A stretch of DNA of 26,265 nucleotides from CALKAL01 sp051846895 (GTDB lineage: Bacteria > Bacillota > Bacilli > Bacillales > Alkalibacillaceae), in NCBI GenBank assembly GCA_051846895.1, contig JBPYCQ010000023.1:1-26265 (forward strand). Reading direction: 5' to 3'. The notes beneath the pieces are model-generated. The model ran no database searches, was not told the DNA's origin, and worked only from the letters and a program-made list of their open reading frames with translations. Positions 1-7,329 of this stretch are shown one piece after another (the stretch's first letter is position 1; the number at the start of each line of letters is the position of its first letter). The translations under genes were made by a program, and so were the position numbers.

Positions 1-71
1 TGTGACTGATAAACTAAATTATACAGTTTCCGATAAATAAGATTATACACTTTTAGTCAGTTGCCGAAGTT

Positions 72-117
72 AGTAGTTTTTATGAAACTGCCCGAGGGCA
101 GTTTCATAAAAACTACT
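72..117. repeat. Perfect 21-bp hairpin inside the left end of IS element A
   Basis: Bases 72-92 are perfectly complementary to 97-117 with a CGAG loop. The hairpin lies between the left terminal repeat and istA. A structure this strong in the leader could stop or mask transcripts reading in from flanking DNA, or occlude translation initiation. That role is inference. Confidence 0.85.
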
Positions 118-202
118 CTCGCAACTTGAAACCAATATAAAAATCACTCTATCACTGGTATTATATTGATAGCTTAATTTCTCAGTGATGGAGGGTAAAA
201 AG

Positions 203-1783
203 GTGGATAAATGGGAAATGTATATGGAAATTCATCAATTATTAAAACAAGGTTTTAGTAAAACCAAAGTTGCTGAAAAACTAGGCATCTCAAGGTCGAC
301 AGTTTACCGTTATTTAAAGCATAATCCAGAAAGCATGGCTGATTGGATACGAAGCACGAAAACTAGAAGAAAAATATTGGATCCATATAAAAATTTGATT
401 TTATCATGGTTAAGAGAACATCCAGATATGTCAGCTGCACAAGTATTAGATTGGCTATTAGAAAAATATAGTGATTTAGTAGTTTCAGAAAGTACTGTAC
501 GGCTATATGTAAGGAATCTTAGAAAGGAATATAATATTCCAAAGGAAAGTTCACCAAGAATTTATGAGTCGGTTCCAGAGAAGCCAATGGGTTCACAAAT
601 TCAAGTTGATTTTGGACAAACAGAACAATTCACACCAGATGGAAGAAAAGTAAAACTACGTTTTATAGCATTTGTATTAGCTCATTCTCGCTATAAATAT
701 AAAGAATGGTTGGACAGGCCATTTACTACAAGAGATGTCATTCAGGCCCATGAAAATGCATTTCGATATTTTGGAGGAATCACAGATGAATTCGTCTATG
801 ATCAGGATGCATTAATTCTCGTTAGTGAAAATGGCGGAGATCTTATATTAACTAAAGAATTTCAATCTTATAAAGAAGAACGAAACTTAAAAGTCTGGAT
901 GTGTAGAAAAGCTGACCCAGAAAGTAAAGGAAAGGTAGAAAACGTAGTTAAATATGTAAAACAAAATTTTGCCAAGCATCGTTTGTACTATGGGTTAGAT
1001 GCATGGAATGAAGCTGGTTGGAAATGGCTTGAACGCACTGCAAACTATAAAGTCCACAATACAACAAAAAAGAGACCAGTTGAAGTGTTTGCCCTCGAAA
1101 AGCAACACTTACGTCCAGTCTCCCCAATTAGTGATAATACATATATCACTAAAACCTTTAATACAAGTATAACAAGAACTGTTCGGAAGGACAATATAAT
1201 TTGGTATAAATCGAATCGTTACACAGTTCCTTTAGGAACTTTTCAAAAGACAAAACAAGTCTATATCGAAACGAAGGATGATAAATATTTAATTATTCGA
1301 GAAAGCAAATCTGGTCCCATTCTTGCCAAACATCGAATCACTTCTGGCAAAGGAAAGTTGATTCAAGATACAAGTCATATACGTGATCGGACAAAGGGAA
1401 TTGATACCTATATTGAGACAGTTGCCTCGTACTTTAGCAATTCAAATAAAGCAAAACAATTTTTACAAGAAATACGTAAGGTACGACAGCGTTACATTCG
1501 AGATCAATTACAAATGATTTCTAAAGAAATTAAAAAACACAATCAAGAATTACTTGATAAAGCATTAGAAGAATGTATGAAATGGCAACTTTTTTGTGCA
1601 ACGGATTTTATCGATATGGTTCAATACCTGAACCGACAAAATGTATCAAGTGTCAATAATGAAAAACGACAAATAGATGATCTTAAACAATTTAATTATT
1701 TAAGTGAGTCTGTTTCTCAGACAAAAGCTCAAACTAGAGATATTCAGGAATATGTTTCTGTATTGGAAGGTGAAATTCAATGA
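203..1783 (+). CDS. istA: IS21-family transposase IstA
   Basis: DDE transposase that cuts and joins the element ends, working with IstB. Counting from an upstream GTG at 185, a helix-turn-helix spans about residues 15-45. The catalytic acidic residues are visible as D142 (motif QVDFG), D206 (VYDQD) and E252 (KGKVEN), a DDE set with about 45 residues between the last two. I place the start at GTG 203 because GGAGGG at 190-195 sits seven bases upstream, giving 526 residues, a normal length for IstA. The 3' end overlaps istB by 4 nt (ATGA), so the two are probably translationally coupled. The gene is intact, with no internal stop. Confidence 0.93.
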   Translation: MDKWEMYMEIHQLLKQGFSKTKVAEKLGISRSTVYRYLKHNPESMADWIRSTKTRRKILDPYKNLILSWLREHPDMSAAQVLDWLLEKYSDLVVSESTVRLYVRNLRKEYNIPKESSPRIYESVPEKPMGSQIQVDFGQTEQFTPDGRKVKLRFIAFVLAHSRYKYKEWLDRPFTTRDVIQAHENAFRYFGGITDEFVYDQDALILVSENGGDLILTKEFQSYKEERNLKVWMCRKADPESKGKVENVVKYVKQNFAKHRLYYGLDAWNEAGWKWLERTANYKVHNTTKKRPVEVFALEKQHLRPVSPISDNTYITKTFNTSITRTVRKDNIIWYKSNRYTVPLGTFQKTKQVYIETKDDKYLIIRESKSGPILAKHRITSGKGKLIQDTSHIRDRTKGIDTYIETVASYFSNSNKAKQFLQEIRKVRQRYIRDQLQMISKEIKKHNQELLDKALEECMKWQLFCATDFIDMVQYLNRQNVSSVNNEKRQIDDLKQFNYLSESVSQTKAQTRDIQEYVSVLEGEIQ

Positions 1784-2544
1784 GTCAATTATCAACATTA
1801 CAAGACACATTAAAGTCACTTCGTTTCGGAGAAACAGCTAATAATCTACCAGCATTGTTAGAAAAGGCAGAAAAAGATAATGTGACTTACGCAGCCTTTT
1901 TAATGGATATCTTGAGCTATGAGCAAAAAAAGCGTGAAGAAAAACAAATCGAAAAACGTCTTAAATGGGCTACATTCCCTTATTATAAAACCCTAGAGCA
2001 ATTTGATTTGAATGAACAACAATCTATGAGTAAGAAAGAGTTTAATAAATTAAAAGAGTTACTGTGGATAGAGCAACTTTACAACATTATCCTGTTAGGA
2101 CCTCCAGGTGTTGGTAAAACACATCTGGCGGTCGGCCTAGGAATACAAGCAATTCATCAAGGCTATAAGGTGATTTTTACTTCCATGGGAGAATTAATTC
2201 ATACATTAAAAACAGAGGGAATTACACGTAAGTCACAAACAAGGATGAAAAGAATTCGCAAAGCCGATTTAGTAGTCATCGATGATCTAATGTTCATGGC
2301 TATAAATCAAGATGAAGCAAACCTATTCTTTCATCTAATAAACGATTTATACAACACTTCAAGTATTATACTTACTTCTAACAAGGCTCCTAAAGAATGG
2401 GGTGAGTTATTAGGCGATCCAGCAATTACTACCGCTATATTAGATAGGATTATGCACAGAGCGGAAATTATCCATTTAAATGGAGACAGTTATCGCATGA
2501 AACATAGAACTTCTATCTTTGGAGCAAAAACTGCTTCAAATTAA
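1780..2544 (+). CDS. istB: IS21-family helper ATPase IstB
   Basis: AAA+ ATPase of the DnaC/IstB type that assists IstA in target selection and strand transfer. It has 254 residues, the usual size. Walker A is GPPGVGKTH at residues 107-115, Walker B is LVVIDDL at 164-170, the sensor-1 segment ILTSNK is at 197-202, and an arginine-finger region LDRIMHR is at 221-227. The start ATG overlaps the istA stop. The stop codon falls inside the right terminal repeat of the element. It differs clearly in sequence from the IstB at 23851-24618, so the two ISs are separate lineages. Confidence 0.93.
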   Translation: MSQLSTLQDTLKSLRFGETANNLPALLEKAEKDNVTYAAFLMDILSYEQKKREEKQIEKRLKWATFPYYKTLEQFDLNEQQSMSKKEFNKLKELLWIEQLYNIILLGPPGVGKTHLAVGLGIQAIHQGYKVIFTSMGELIHTLKTEGITRKSQTRMKRIRKADLVVIDDLMFMAINQDEANLFFHLINDLYNTSSIILTSNKAPKEWGELLGDPAITTAILDRIMHRAEIIHLNGDSYRMKHRTSIFGAKTASN

Positions 2545-2582
2545 TTATCGAAAACTGTATCTTTTTACTTGACGGTTACATA

Positions 2583-2756
2583 CCAACCCATTACAAATTA
2601 TTTAAATCTAAATATAAACTCAAATTAGATTCTATTGTTCAATGTGAAGATATTAGGGTTATTAATAAATCGCGTATAGGGGACGTAATTGATTTTGTTT
2701 CAAAAAGCGATATGGAAAAAATTGATAAAAGACTTAAAACTTTACTTGATTTATAA
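2583..2756 (+). pseudogene. MazF/PemK-type toxin, C-terminal fragment cut by IS element A
   Basis: This 57-codon open stretch has no start codon and begins directly at the IS right end. It reads PTHYKLFKSK, then DSIVQCEDIRVINKSRIG, and ends KRLKTLLDL before TAA. It matches the second half of the MazF/PemK mRNA interferase family, where a Pro-Thr-His strand, a (D)S-x-x-x-C/L-E/D-Q-I/L-R-x-I-x-K-x-R core and a C-terminal amphipathic helix occur in this order. The N-terminal half would lie on the other side of the IS, outside the window. No antitoxin gene is visible on this side. The identification rests on pattern recognition. Confidence 0.7.
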
Positions 2757-2762
2757 AAAAGT

Positions 2763-2791
2763 TTGACATACATTTTAAACATGCATATAAT
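2763..2791 (+). promoter_or_regulatory. Perfect consensus sigma-A promoter
   Basis: TTGACA at 2763-2768, a 17-nt spacer and TATAAT at 2786-2791: both hexamers and the spacing match the vegetative consensus exactly. Initiation would fall near 2798. No credible protein gene follows, so it appears to drive the structured RNA at 2798-2928. Confidence 0.85.
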
Positions 2792-2797
2792 TATATA

Positions 2798-2928
2798 TGA
2801 TTACATATTCTATATATAGTCCGTACTTCACAGTGAAGGTCGCGGACAGATGTATAATTTACAGTAGGAGGCCATTAGATCGCCTCCAGATGGGGCAGAT
2901 AGTTTTTAACTATCTGCTCTTATATTTT
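2798..2928 (+). ncRNA. Candidate orphan small RNA with three hairpins
   Basis: A transcript from the upstream promoter would be about 130 nt. It contains hairpin A (GTCCG 2819-2823 with CGGAC 2843-2847, enclosing CTTCA/TGAAG), hairpin B (GGAGGC 2867-2872 with GCCTCC 2882-2887) and hairpin C (10 bp, 895-904/908-917 of the same kilobase), followed by a U-rich tail. Hairpin B contains an AGGAGG ribosome-binding-like sequence. I cannot assign it to a known RNA family. A 64-codon frame across it has no ribosome binding site and runs through the terminator, so I do not treat it as a gene. Alternatives are a type I antitoxin RNA or the leader of a lost gene. Confidence 0.6.
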
Positions 2929-2930
2929 TA
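2895..2930 (+). terminator. Rho-independent terminator of the small RNA
   Basis: A perfect 10-bp stem, GCAGATAGTT with AACTATCTGC, has a 3-nt loop and is followed by TCTTATATTTTTA. Confidence 0.8.
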
Positions 2931-3087
2931 TAAATGCTTTACATATATTATACATATGAAAATCATGAAAGCTAATTATATCAATTATTAAAAGCAATTA
3001 TTAACGTTCTCCGAGGGCGTATCTCTAATTGCAAGCCATTTTGCAAACGGAACAGATGATGCTGAACGGAATAATTAAAACTAGTAG

Positions 3088-3131
3088 GAATGATAAGGCT
3101 GAGGTCACCGGTTCAAGCCCGGTAGGAAGCT
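3088..3131 (+). pseudogene. 3' fragment of a tRNA gene
   Basis: The stretch reads like a tRNA from the anticodon loop onward: loop ATGATAA, a GAGGTC variable region, a full T-arm (ACCGG, loop TTCAAGC, CCGGT), then the acceptor strand AGGAAGC and discriminator T. No matching 5' acceptor half (GCTTCCT) is found upstream. The loop resembles Ile-GAT, while the acceptor end resembles Thr-GGT. Such 3' tRNA fragments are typical attachment-site leftovers of integrative elements that insert into tRNA genes, but no integrase gene remains in the window. Confidence 0.6.
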
Positions 3132-3142
3132 TTTCTACATAG

Positions 3143-3180
3143 ATGTAACAAAAAAGGGTTACATTGTCGCTCTTTTTGTA
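3143..3180 (+). terminator. Weak terminator-like hairpin after the tRNA fragment
   Basis: ATGTAAC (3143-3149) pairs with GTTACAT (3158-3164). A U-rich stretch follows a few bases later. Confidence 0.4.
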
Positions 3181-3206
3181 TTTTAGAAGTCCCACTTATA
3201 ATGTTG

Positions 3207-3341
3207 TTTGGACAAATATCTGTCAAGTTTGAACAATAACACCCAATGTTTGAACAAAAACCTCCTCACTTTGAACAATCACACCCAATGTTTGAACAAA
3301 TAACCCCTAACTTTGAATAAACACATCACCAGTTTGAACAA
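3207..3341. repeat. Array of seven TTTGAACAA motifs at exact 21-nt period
   Basis: The 9-mer TTTGAACAA, or a one-base variant, starts at 3207, 3228, 3249, 3270, 3291, 3312 and 3333, so the spacing is 21 nt without exception. The 12-nt spacers vary but are often CA-rich (TAACACCCAATG, TCACACCCAATG). The array lies on the 3' side of the minus-strand gene 3378-3779, so in the sense of that gene the motif reads TTGTTCAAA. The same motif with the same period and the same orientation relative to its gene occurs after glmM at 16348-16503. The function is unknown. Confidence 0.95.
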
Positions 3342-3377
3342 TTATAAAATAAAATCGTCGCTCATATAAATTCGTCA

Positions 3378-3779
3378 TCAGTTTTTTTCACTAAGTATAT
3401 CTTCAATAATTTGTATATGAATAGCTGCCCAAGCTTTCTCCTTGAAGTGTAGAATGGCACTTATAGTTAAGATGATCAAATACGATAGTGTAAATGATAT
3501 CCATAATAAATTTCCATTCGCGAACAGGACATCTTGTATTTTTTTTGAAAATAAAAAAAGCAACCAAGGAATGGATGTTACGAATATAGGTATAATTCCT
3601 AAACCATTTCGCTCCTTGATCATCCTATAATAGATTAATTTTAGCGTATAACGATCTATGGATTCATAAAATTCTTTTATTTCAGCTACTTCGCTCAAAA
3701 CTTTATCAGATTTCATATGTTTAGATTGCTTAAGTTTTAAGTATAGTTTATGTGCATCTCCTCTAAATGAGAAAATCAT
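3378..3779 (-). CDS. Small membrane protein of unknown function
   Basis: This is a 133-residue protein I do not recognise. A charged N-terminal third (HKLYLKLKQSKHMKSDK...) is followed by two hydrophobic segments, roughly IPIFVTSIPWLLFLF and LLWISFTLSYLIILTISAIL, and a short amphipathic tail. A two-helix membrane protein with a cytoplasmic N-terminus is the simplest reading. The ATG at 3779 is preferred because an AAGGGG ribosome binding site lies about seven bases upstream; a GTG six bases earlier is too close to it. It is divergent from the CzcD gene and is followed at its 3' end by the 21-nt repeat array. Confidence 0.65.
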   Translation of the reverse strand: MIFSFRGDAHKLYLKLKQSKHMKSDKVLSEVAEIKEFYESIDRYTLKLIYYRMIKERNGLGIIPIFVTSIPWLLFLFSKKIQDVLFANGNLLWISFTLSYLIILTISAILHFKEKAWAAIHIQIIEDILSEKN

Positions 3780-3850
3780 TACCACCCCTTACCACCACAT
3801 TTATAATCAAACTTTCTCAATGATTAGTATTAGAATAATGTGGTTCGGGA

Positions 3851-3866
3851 ATACATTTAAATGTAT
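3851..3866. promoter_or_regulatory. 16-bp perfect palindrome upstream of czcD, possible operator
   Basis: ATACATTT followed directly by AAATGTAT is a perfect dyad, about 60 bp before the czcD start. Metal exporter genes are often controlled by ArsR-family repressors that bind AT-rich dyads, so an operator role is plausible. No regulator gene is adjacent. Confidence 0.35.
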
Positions 3867-3927
3867 CATTTTAAAAAAGGATGTAAACCTGTCATGTATA
3901 AAGAGAGAAAACACGAGGTGGTTTGTT

Positions 3928-4809
3928 ATGGGACATGATCATGCTCATCATACTAACAAAAAGGTACTGCTCATCAGTTTTACTATAACGACAACTTATA
4001 TGATTGTGGAAGCTGTTGGAGGTTTTTTAACTAATAGTCTAGCGCTAATATCTGATGCAGGCCATATGTTGAGCGATTCGGTTTCTCTTGGGATTAGTGT
4101 ATTAGCATTTAAAATTGGTGAAAAAGCGGCCGACTATAGTAAAACATATGGATACAAACGTTTTGAAATTCTTGCAGCACTGTTTAATGGTGTTACATTA
4201 CTGTTAATATCGTTATATATATTTTATGAGGCATACAAACGATTTTTTTCTCCGCCGGAAGTTAATTCATTGGGTATGCTATACATTGCTATTGTGGGAT
4301 TAATAGTGAATATAATCGTTGCTTGGATCATGATGCGAGGAAATACACATGATAATTTGAATTTACGCGCTGCATTTTTACATGTATTAGGTGACTTAAT
4401 TGGTTCAATTGGAGCCATTATAGCCGCTATATTAATCATGTTGTTTAATATTAGCTGGGCAGATCCATTAGCGAGCGTTATAGTTGCTGTTCTTGTATTA
4501 ATTAGTGGTTGGCGTGTCGTCAAAGACTCCGTTCATGTATTAATGGAAGGTACGCCGAAAAATATTGATATTAATGAAATAAAAGATACAATTGAATCCG
4601 TCCCTCAAATTATTAGTATTCATGATTTACACGTTTGGGCAATTACAAGTGGAAAAAACGCTTTATCCTGCCATGCTGTTGTCGCGCAAGACTTAACGAT
4701 CAATCAATGTCAAAAAGTATTGAGAAATGTAGAGACAGTACTTAATGAAAAAGGAATCGGGCACATCACGATACAATTAGAAACAGAAGACCATCCGCAC
4801 GACGAATGA
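3928..4809 (+). CDS. czcD: Cation diffusion facilitator, CzcD type
   Basis: Proton-coupled exporter of Zn2+, Cd2+ or Co2+ in the cytoplasmic membrane. It has 293 residues, six predicted membrane helices, a His-rich start (MGHDHAHH) and a C-terminal cytoplasmic domain ending HPHDE. The metal-site pairs are H46/D50 (DAGHMLSD) in helix 2 and H152/D156 (HVLGD) in helix 5, the HD-HD pattern of Zn/Cd transporters. The ATG at 3928 is chosen because GAGGTGG lies six bases upstream and the His-rich N-terminus begins there. The open frame extends 36 codons further upstream without a ribosome binding site. It runs convergently towards the ger operon. Confidence 0.92.
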   Translation: MGHDHAHHTNKKVLLISFTITTTYMIVEAVGGFLTNSLALISDAGHMLSDSVSLGISVLAFKIGEKAADYSKTYGYKRFEILAALFNGVTLLLISLYIFYEAYKRFFSPPEVNSLGMLYIAIVGLIVNIIVAWIMMRGNTHDNLNLRAAFLHVLGDLIGSIGAIIAAILIMLFNISWADPLASVIVAVLVLISGWRVVKDSVHVLMEGTPKNIDINEIKDTIESVPQIISIHDLHVWAITSGKNALSCHAVVAQDLTINQCQKVLRNVETVLNEKGIGHITIQLETEDHPHDE

Positions 4810-4836
4810 AGTTAAATTAAATGCTTCAGACCCATA

Positions 4837-4992
4837 TTAAAAAACAGAAAAGAAAGGGGCGATAACAATTAAAACAGCAATGATGAATACGGCTATAGCC
4901 CCTTGTTTACTTTTTTCTTTCCAAAGTGTTATTGAAAAACCAATTGTATAAATAAACATGATAATGATGATCATCCATATAAAAACTCTCAT
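4837..4992 (-). CDS. Small two-helix membrane protein, probable germinant receptor D-subunit
   Basis: A 51-codon gene starts one base after the gerC stop codon (TGA-C-ATG) and so belongs to the ger operon. The protein is almost entirely two membrane segments (roughly residues 4-23 and 32-50) joined by a short charged loop, LWKEKSKQG. Some gerA-type operons of Bacillus species carry a fourth small gene encoding a two-helix D-subunit that modulates receptor function. The position, size and topology fit this class. I infer the assignment from context, since proteins this small and hydrophobic carry little family signature. Confidence 0.6.
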   Translation of the reverse strand: MRVFIWMIIIIMFIYTIGFSITLWKEKSKQGAIAVFIIAVLIVIAPFFSVF

Positions 4993-4993
4993 G

Positions 4994-6245
4994 TCATTCC
5001 CTCACCTTTTTTAAGTTTGGAAGTTCCGATTGACGACCGAATTCACCAAACTTAATATCTAAGCTAATTGATACATCCATAGTTGGATATTTTTCCATCC
5101 AATTAAATTCATCATACTCTGGTATCGTCAAAAAGTTTTTTCGGGCAACGAGTGACCAGCCAAAAGGTTCTCCTTTAAATTCCTTCTGTGTTTTTTCTAC
5201 GAGTTTTTCAAGACTTTTTAATAAATGTTCCTTAATGGACTCTTTTAATATATCTCTTTTTGTTTTATCTTCTGCATAGTTCACCATGCCGTGGTCTGTT
5301 AATACTTCGACTTCCATCGGTATCATTACATTTATTTTAGGAGCGCCATTACTTAAATTCATTGAAATTTTATTTTTTTGTTTTTTAAATATCCTTACAG
5401 TATTTCGATACTTTTCATTGAAAGGGTCTGGAAAAGTAGCAAGTACGTCAGAAGCATCAATTGTATTATTTAATAATATTGAAAGACGTGTTTCCTCCCC
5501 TGTCAGTTTTCCAATCATTTTCCCTTCCTTAAAGACGGCGGATCCAACGAAGTTAGTATTGTTAGTTGAACCCTCGTATGCCATGTTTCCGGCAATAAAA
5601 TCAGATTCAGATGACTTATGCTTTGGTGTTTTTTCGTGTTGAGAGGAACCGTATGGTGCTATAAATAAATCAGCATCTGCCTCTGTAATTCTAAAATAAT
5701 GCATAAGATATGATTGAGGAATTAATCCAATTTGTGCACCCCGCTCCAAAATTACTTCTAAATATTCGTGTGGTCTTGATTCAAGCTTTGGTTTTAGGTT
5801 GGTGTAAAAATCTAATGTTGGTTCTTTTGTGACGAAAAAAATTAATGTCACGTCTTATTTCCGTATCTTTCGTTGCATCATACATCCACCGAATAAAATT
5901 TTCTTCTTGAGCCAATTCTTCTGAAACGGCAAAAGTTCTTAATAGTTCATAAGAAATTTCTTTTGCAATAACAGTATTCGCTGTGTTTCTAGAAGAAATG
6001 ATATCATTTGTTTCAAAAGAAATGATTTCAGTTGGTGGTTCTTCTGATCCTCCACCTTGTTGTTGTGAAGCATATTCGGGATTTGTTATAAGATATGTTA
6101 CTTTGATCTCATTTTCGCTTTCTGCACGGTCCATTCCAATTGCCACAACGTATGCCTTTTTTTCTATTTCTTCCTTGCTCAAACACCCACTTAAAACGAT
6201 TAAAGCGAAAAAAATGAATATTAATTTATGATGGTGATTTCTCAT
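4994..6245 (-). pseudogene. gerC: Germinant receptor C-subunit (GerAC/GerKC family), frameshifted
   Basis: GerC proteins are lipoproteins on the outer face of the spore inner membrane and form the receptor with the A and B subunits. The N-terminal part (from 6245) has a lipoprotein signal with lipobox LSGC and runs to about residue 135 (TEIRRD). The reading then continues in another frame from about 5851 (TLIFFVTKEPTLDF) to the normal C-terminus at 4994. The two frames overlap around 5781-5851. The junction can be explained by loss of one copy of a GTGAC direct repeat (RRD-VT becoming RRD-I), but a sequencing error is possible. If real, the receptor lacks a full C-subunit. The start overlaps gerB by 20 nt. 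Confidence 0.85.
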
Positions 6246-7329
6246 CTTTAAAATCCCCTTTAAATTTTGTCATAACCCATAATAGACATGGTAGAAAAAG
6301 GAAAATAGGTGTAACAATTACTAGAAGACTCTGTCTTAAGTTAAAGATTGAGAAAGTTGGGGTTTCAGGTATCAATCCGATAAATAGAAAAAGCGTCGCT
6401 AACGCAGGAATGACATATTCAAAGCTTTTAATGTTAAATATTCTCCCAAATAAAAGCGCATTCACATAAATATATACAGTGAATCTAATTAATGCCCCAA
6501 TCAACCAAAATTGAAAGAAAAATGTTTCAATATTTGTTAAAAATCCAAGCTGAAGATATCGAATTGTCTCATGGAAAGGGTAATTGAGCATTACGACTGA
6601 ACTATAGTCAAATAATAGAACAAATGCAGCAAAACCAACCGTCAGCTGAAATGTTAAATAAACAAGGCTAATCCACATCCCTTTTCCAAACTTCTCAGTA
6701 TTTCTGACAAACGGAATAAGGAAAAAAATATAAAGAAAGTCTGCAAAAATTGAAGTTTTCAAAGCGCTTTCTTTAATAACCTCCCACTCTCCCGGTCCAA
6801 AAACAGGCGTAAGAAAACTAAAATTACCACGAACAAGTGTCAAAATTAATGCAAGTAGTAATGAAATTTTTATATATGGAAGCATGGCCCAAGTGACAGA
6901 GCCAATCTGAACAAGCCCTTTTTTTGCTCCATAGGCACAAACCGCCATGAGTACGGCGTAAGTGATAATAGCAGGTGTTTTCATAAAATACATTGTATTA
7001 ATAATATCTGTATAAATGGACGTATCAACAATGAGCGCACTAGCTGAAATAAGCCATAAGATGAATAGAGTTAAAATGCCAATTGGTTTTCCAAGTAAAT
7101 GAATAATAATATCCATTAAACTTTTACCATCATATTTTTTAGTGACTTTTAATAAAAGAAAAATGGGTATGGCACTTATAACAGTCATGATTATAGGAGC
7201 CATCCAGGCGGCATTTAGTAAATCTACGTATAATATGGCTGGGGTATCATCTTGTAATTTGGTACCAATGATTAGAACAGTTATTCCGGATATTTCCCTT
7301 ACCCCTATTTTTTCCTTGTGTTTCTCCAT
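6226..7329 (-). CDS. gerB: Germinant receptor B-subunit (GerAB family permease)
   Basis: Integral membrane subunit of a GerA-type spore germinant receptor, in the amino acid/polyamine/organocation transporter superfamily, thought to bind the germinant. It has 367 residues and about ten membrane helices; it opens with a short charged segment, then GVREISGITVLIIGTKLQDD. The length is usual for the family. The start ATG overlaps the gerA stop (TAATG), indicating translational coupling. The frame is intact. Ligand specificity cannot be told from sequence. Confidence 0.88.
   Translation of the reverse strand: MEKHKEKIGVREISGITVLIIGTKLQDDTPAILYVDLLNAAWMAPIIMTVISAIPIFLLLKVTKKYDGKSLMDIIIHLLGKPIGILTLFILWLISASALIVDTSIYTDIINTMYFMKTPAIITYAVLMAVCAYGAKKGLVQIGSVTWAMLPYIKISLLLALILTLVRGNFSFLTPVFGPGEWEVIKESALKTSIFADFLYIFFLIPFVRNTEKFGKGMWISLVYLTFQLTVGFAAFVLLFDYSSVVMLNYPFHETIRYLQLGFLTNIETFFFQFWLIGALIRFTVYIYVNALLFGRIFNIKSFEYVIPALATLFLFIGLIPETPTFSIFNLRQSLLVIVTPIFLFLPCLLWVMTKFKGDFKDEKSPS

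Larger units (their letters stand above)
1..2580 (+). mobile_element. IS21-family insertion sequence (element A), complete
   Basis: The first 40 bases and the reverse complement of 2541-2580 match at about 29 of 40 positions, both beginning TGT and sharing the core ATACAGTTT. Between them lie an istA and an istB gene overlapping by 4 nt, the standard IS21 layout. The terminal repeat on the right overlaps the istB stop codon. The element interrupts a mazF-like gene whose 3' half follows at 2583. The target duplication cannot be checked because the window starts at the first base of the element. Both genes are open, so the element may be active. Confidence 0.9.

Noticed and set aside
2797..2991. 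64-codon frame as a protein gene
   Set aside because: It has no ribosome binding site, runs through a strong terminator, and overlaps the hairpins of the candidate small RNA.
3207..3341. CRISPR array
   Set aside because: Repeats of 9 nt with 12-nt spacers are far too short, no cas gene is present, and the spacers share bias.
3207..3341. Tn7-type terminal sites
   Set aside because: Motif and period (21 nt, seven copies) differ from the 20-bp AACTAAGTnTTACAA sites near glmS, and no TGT end or tns gene is close.
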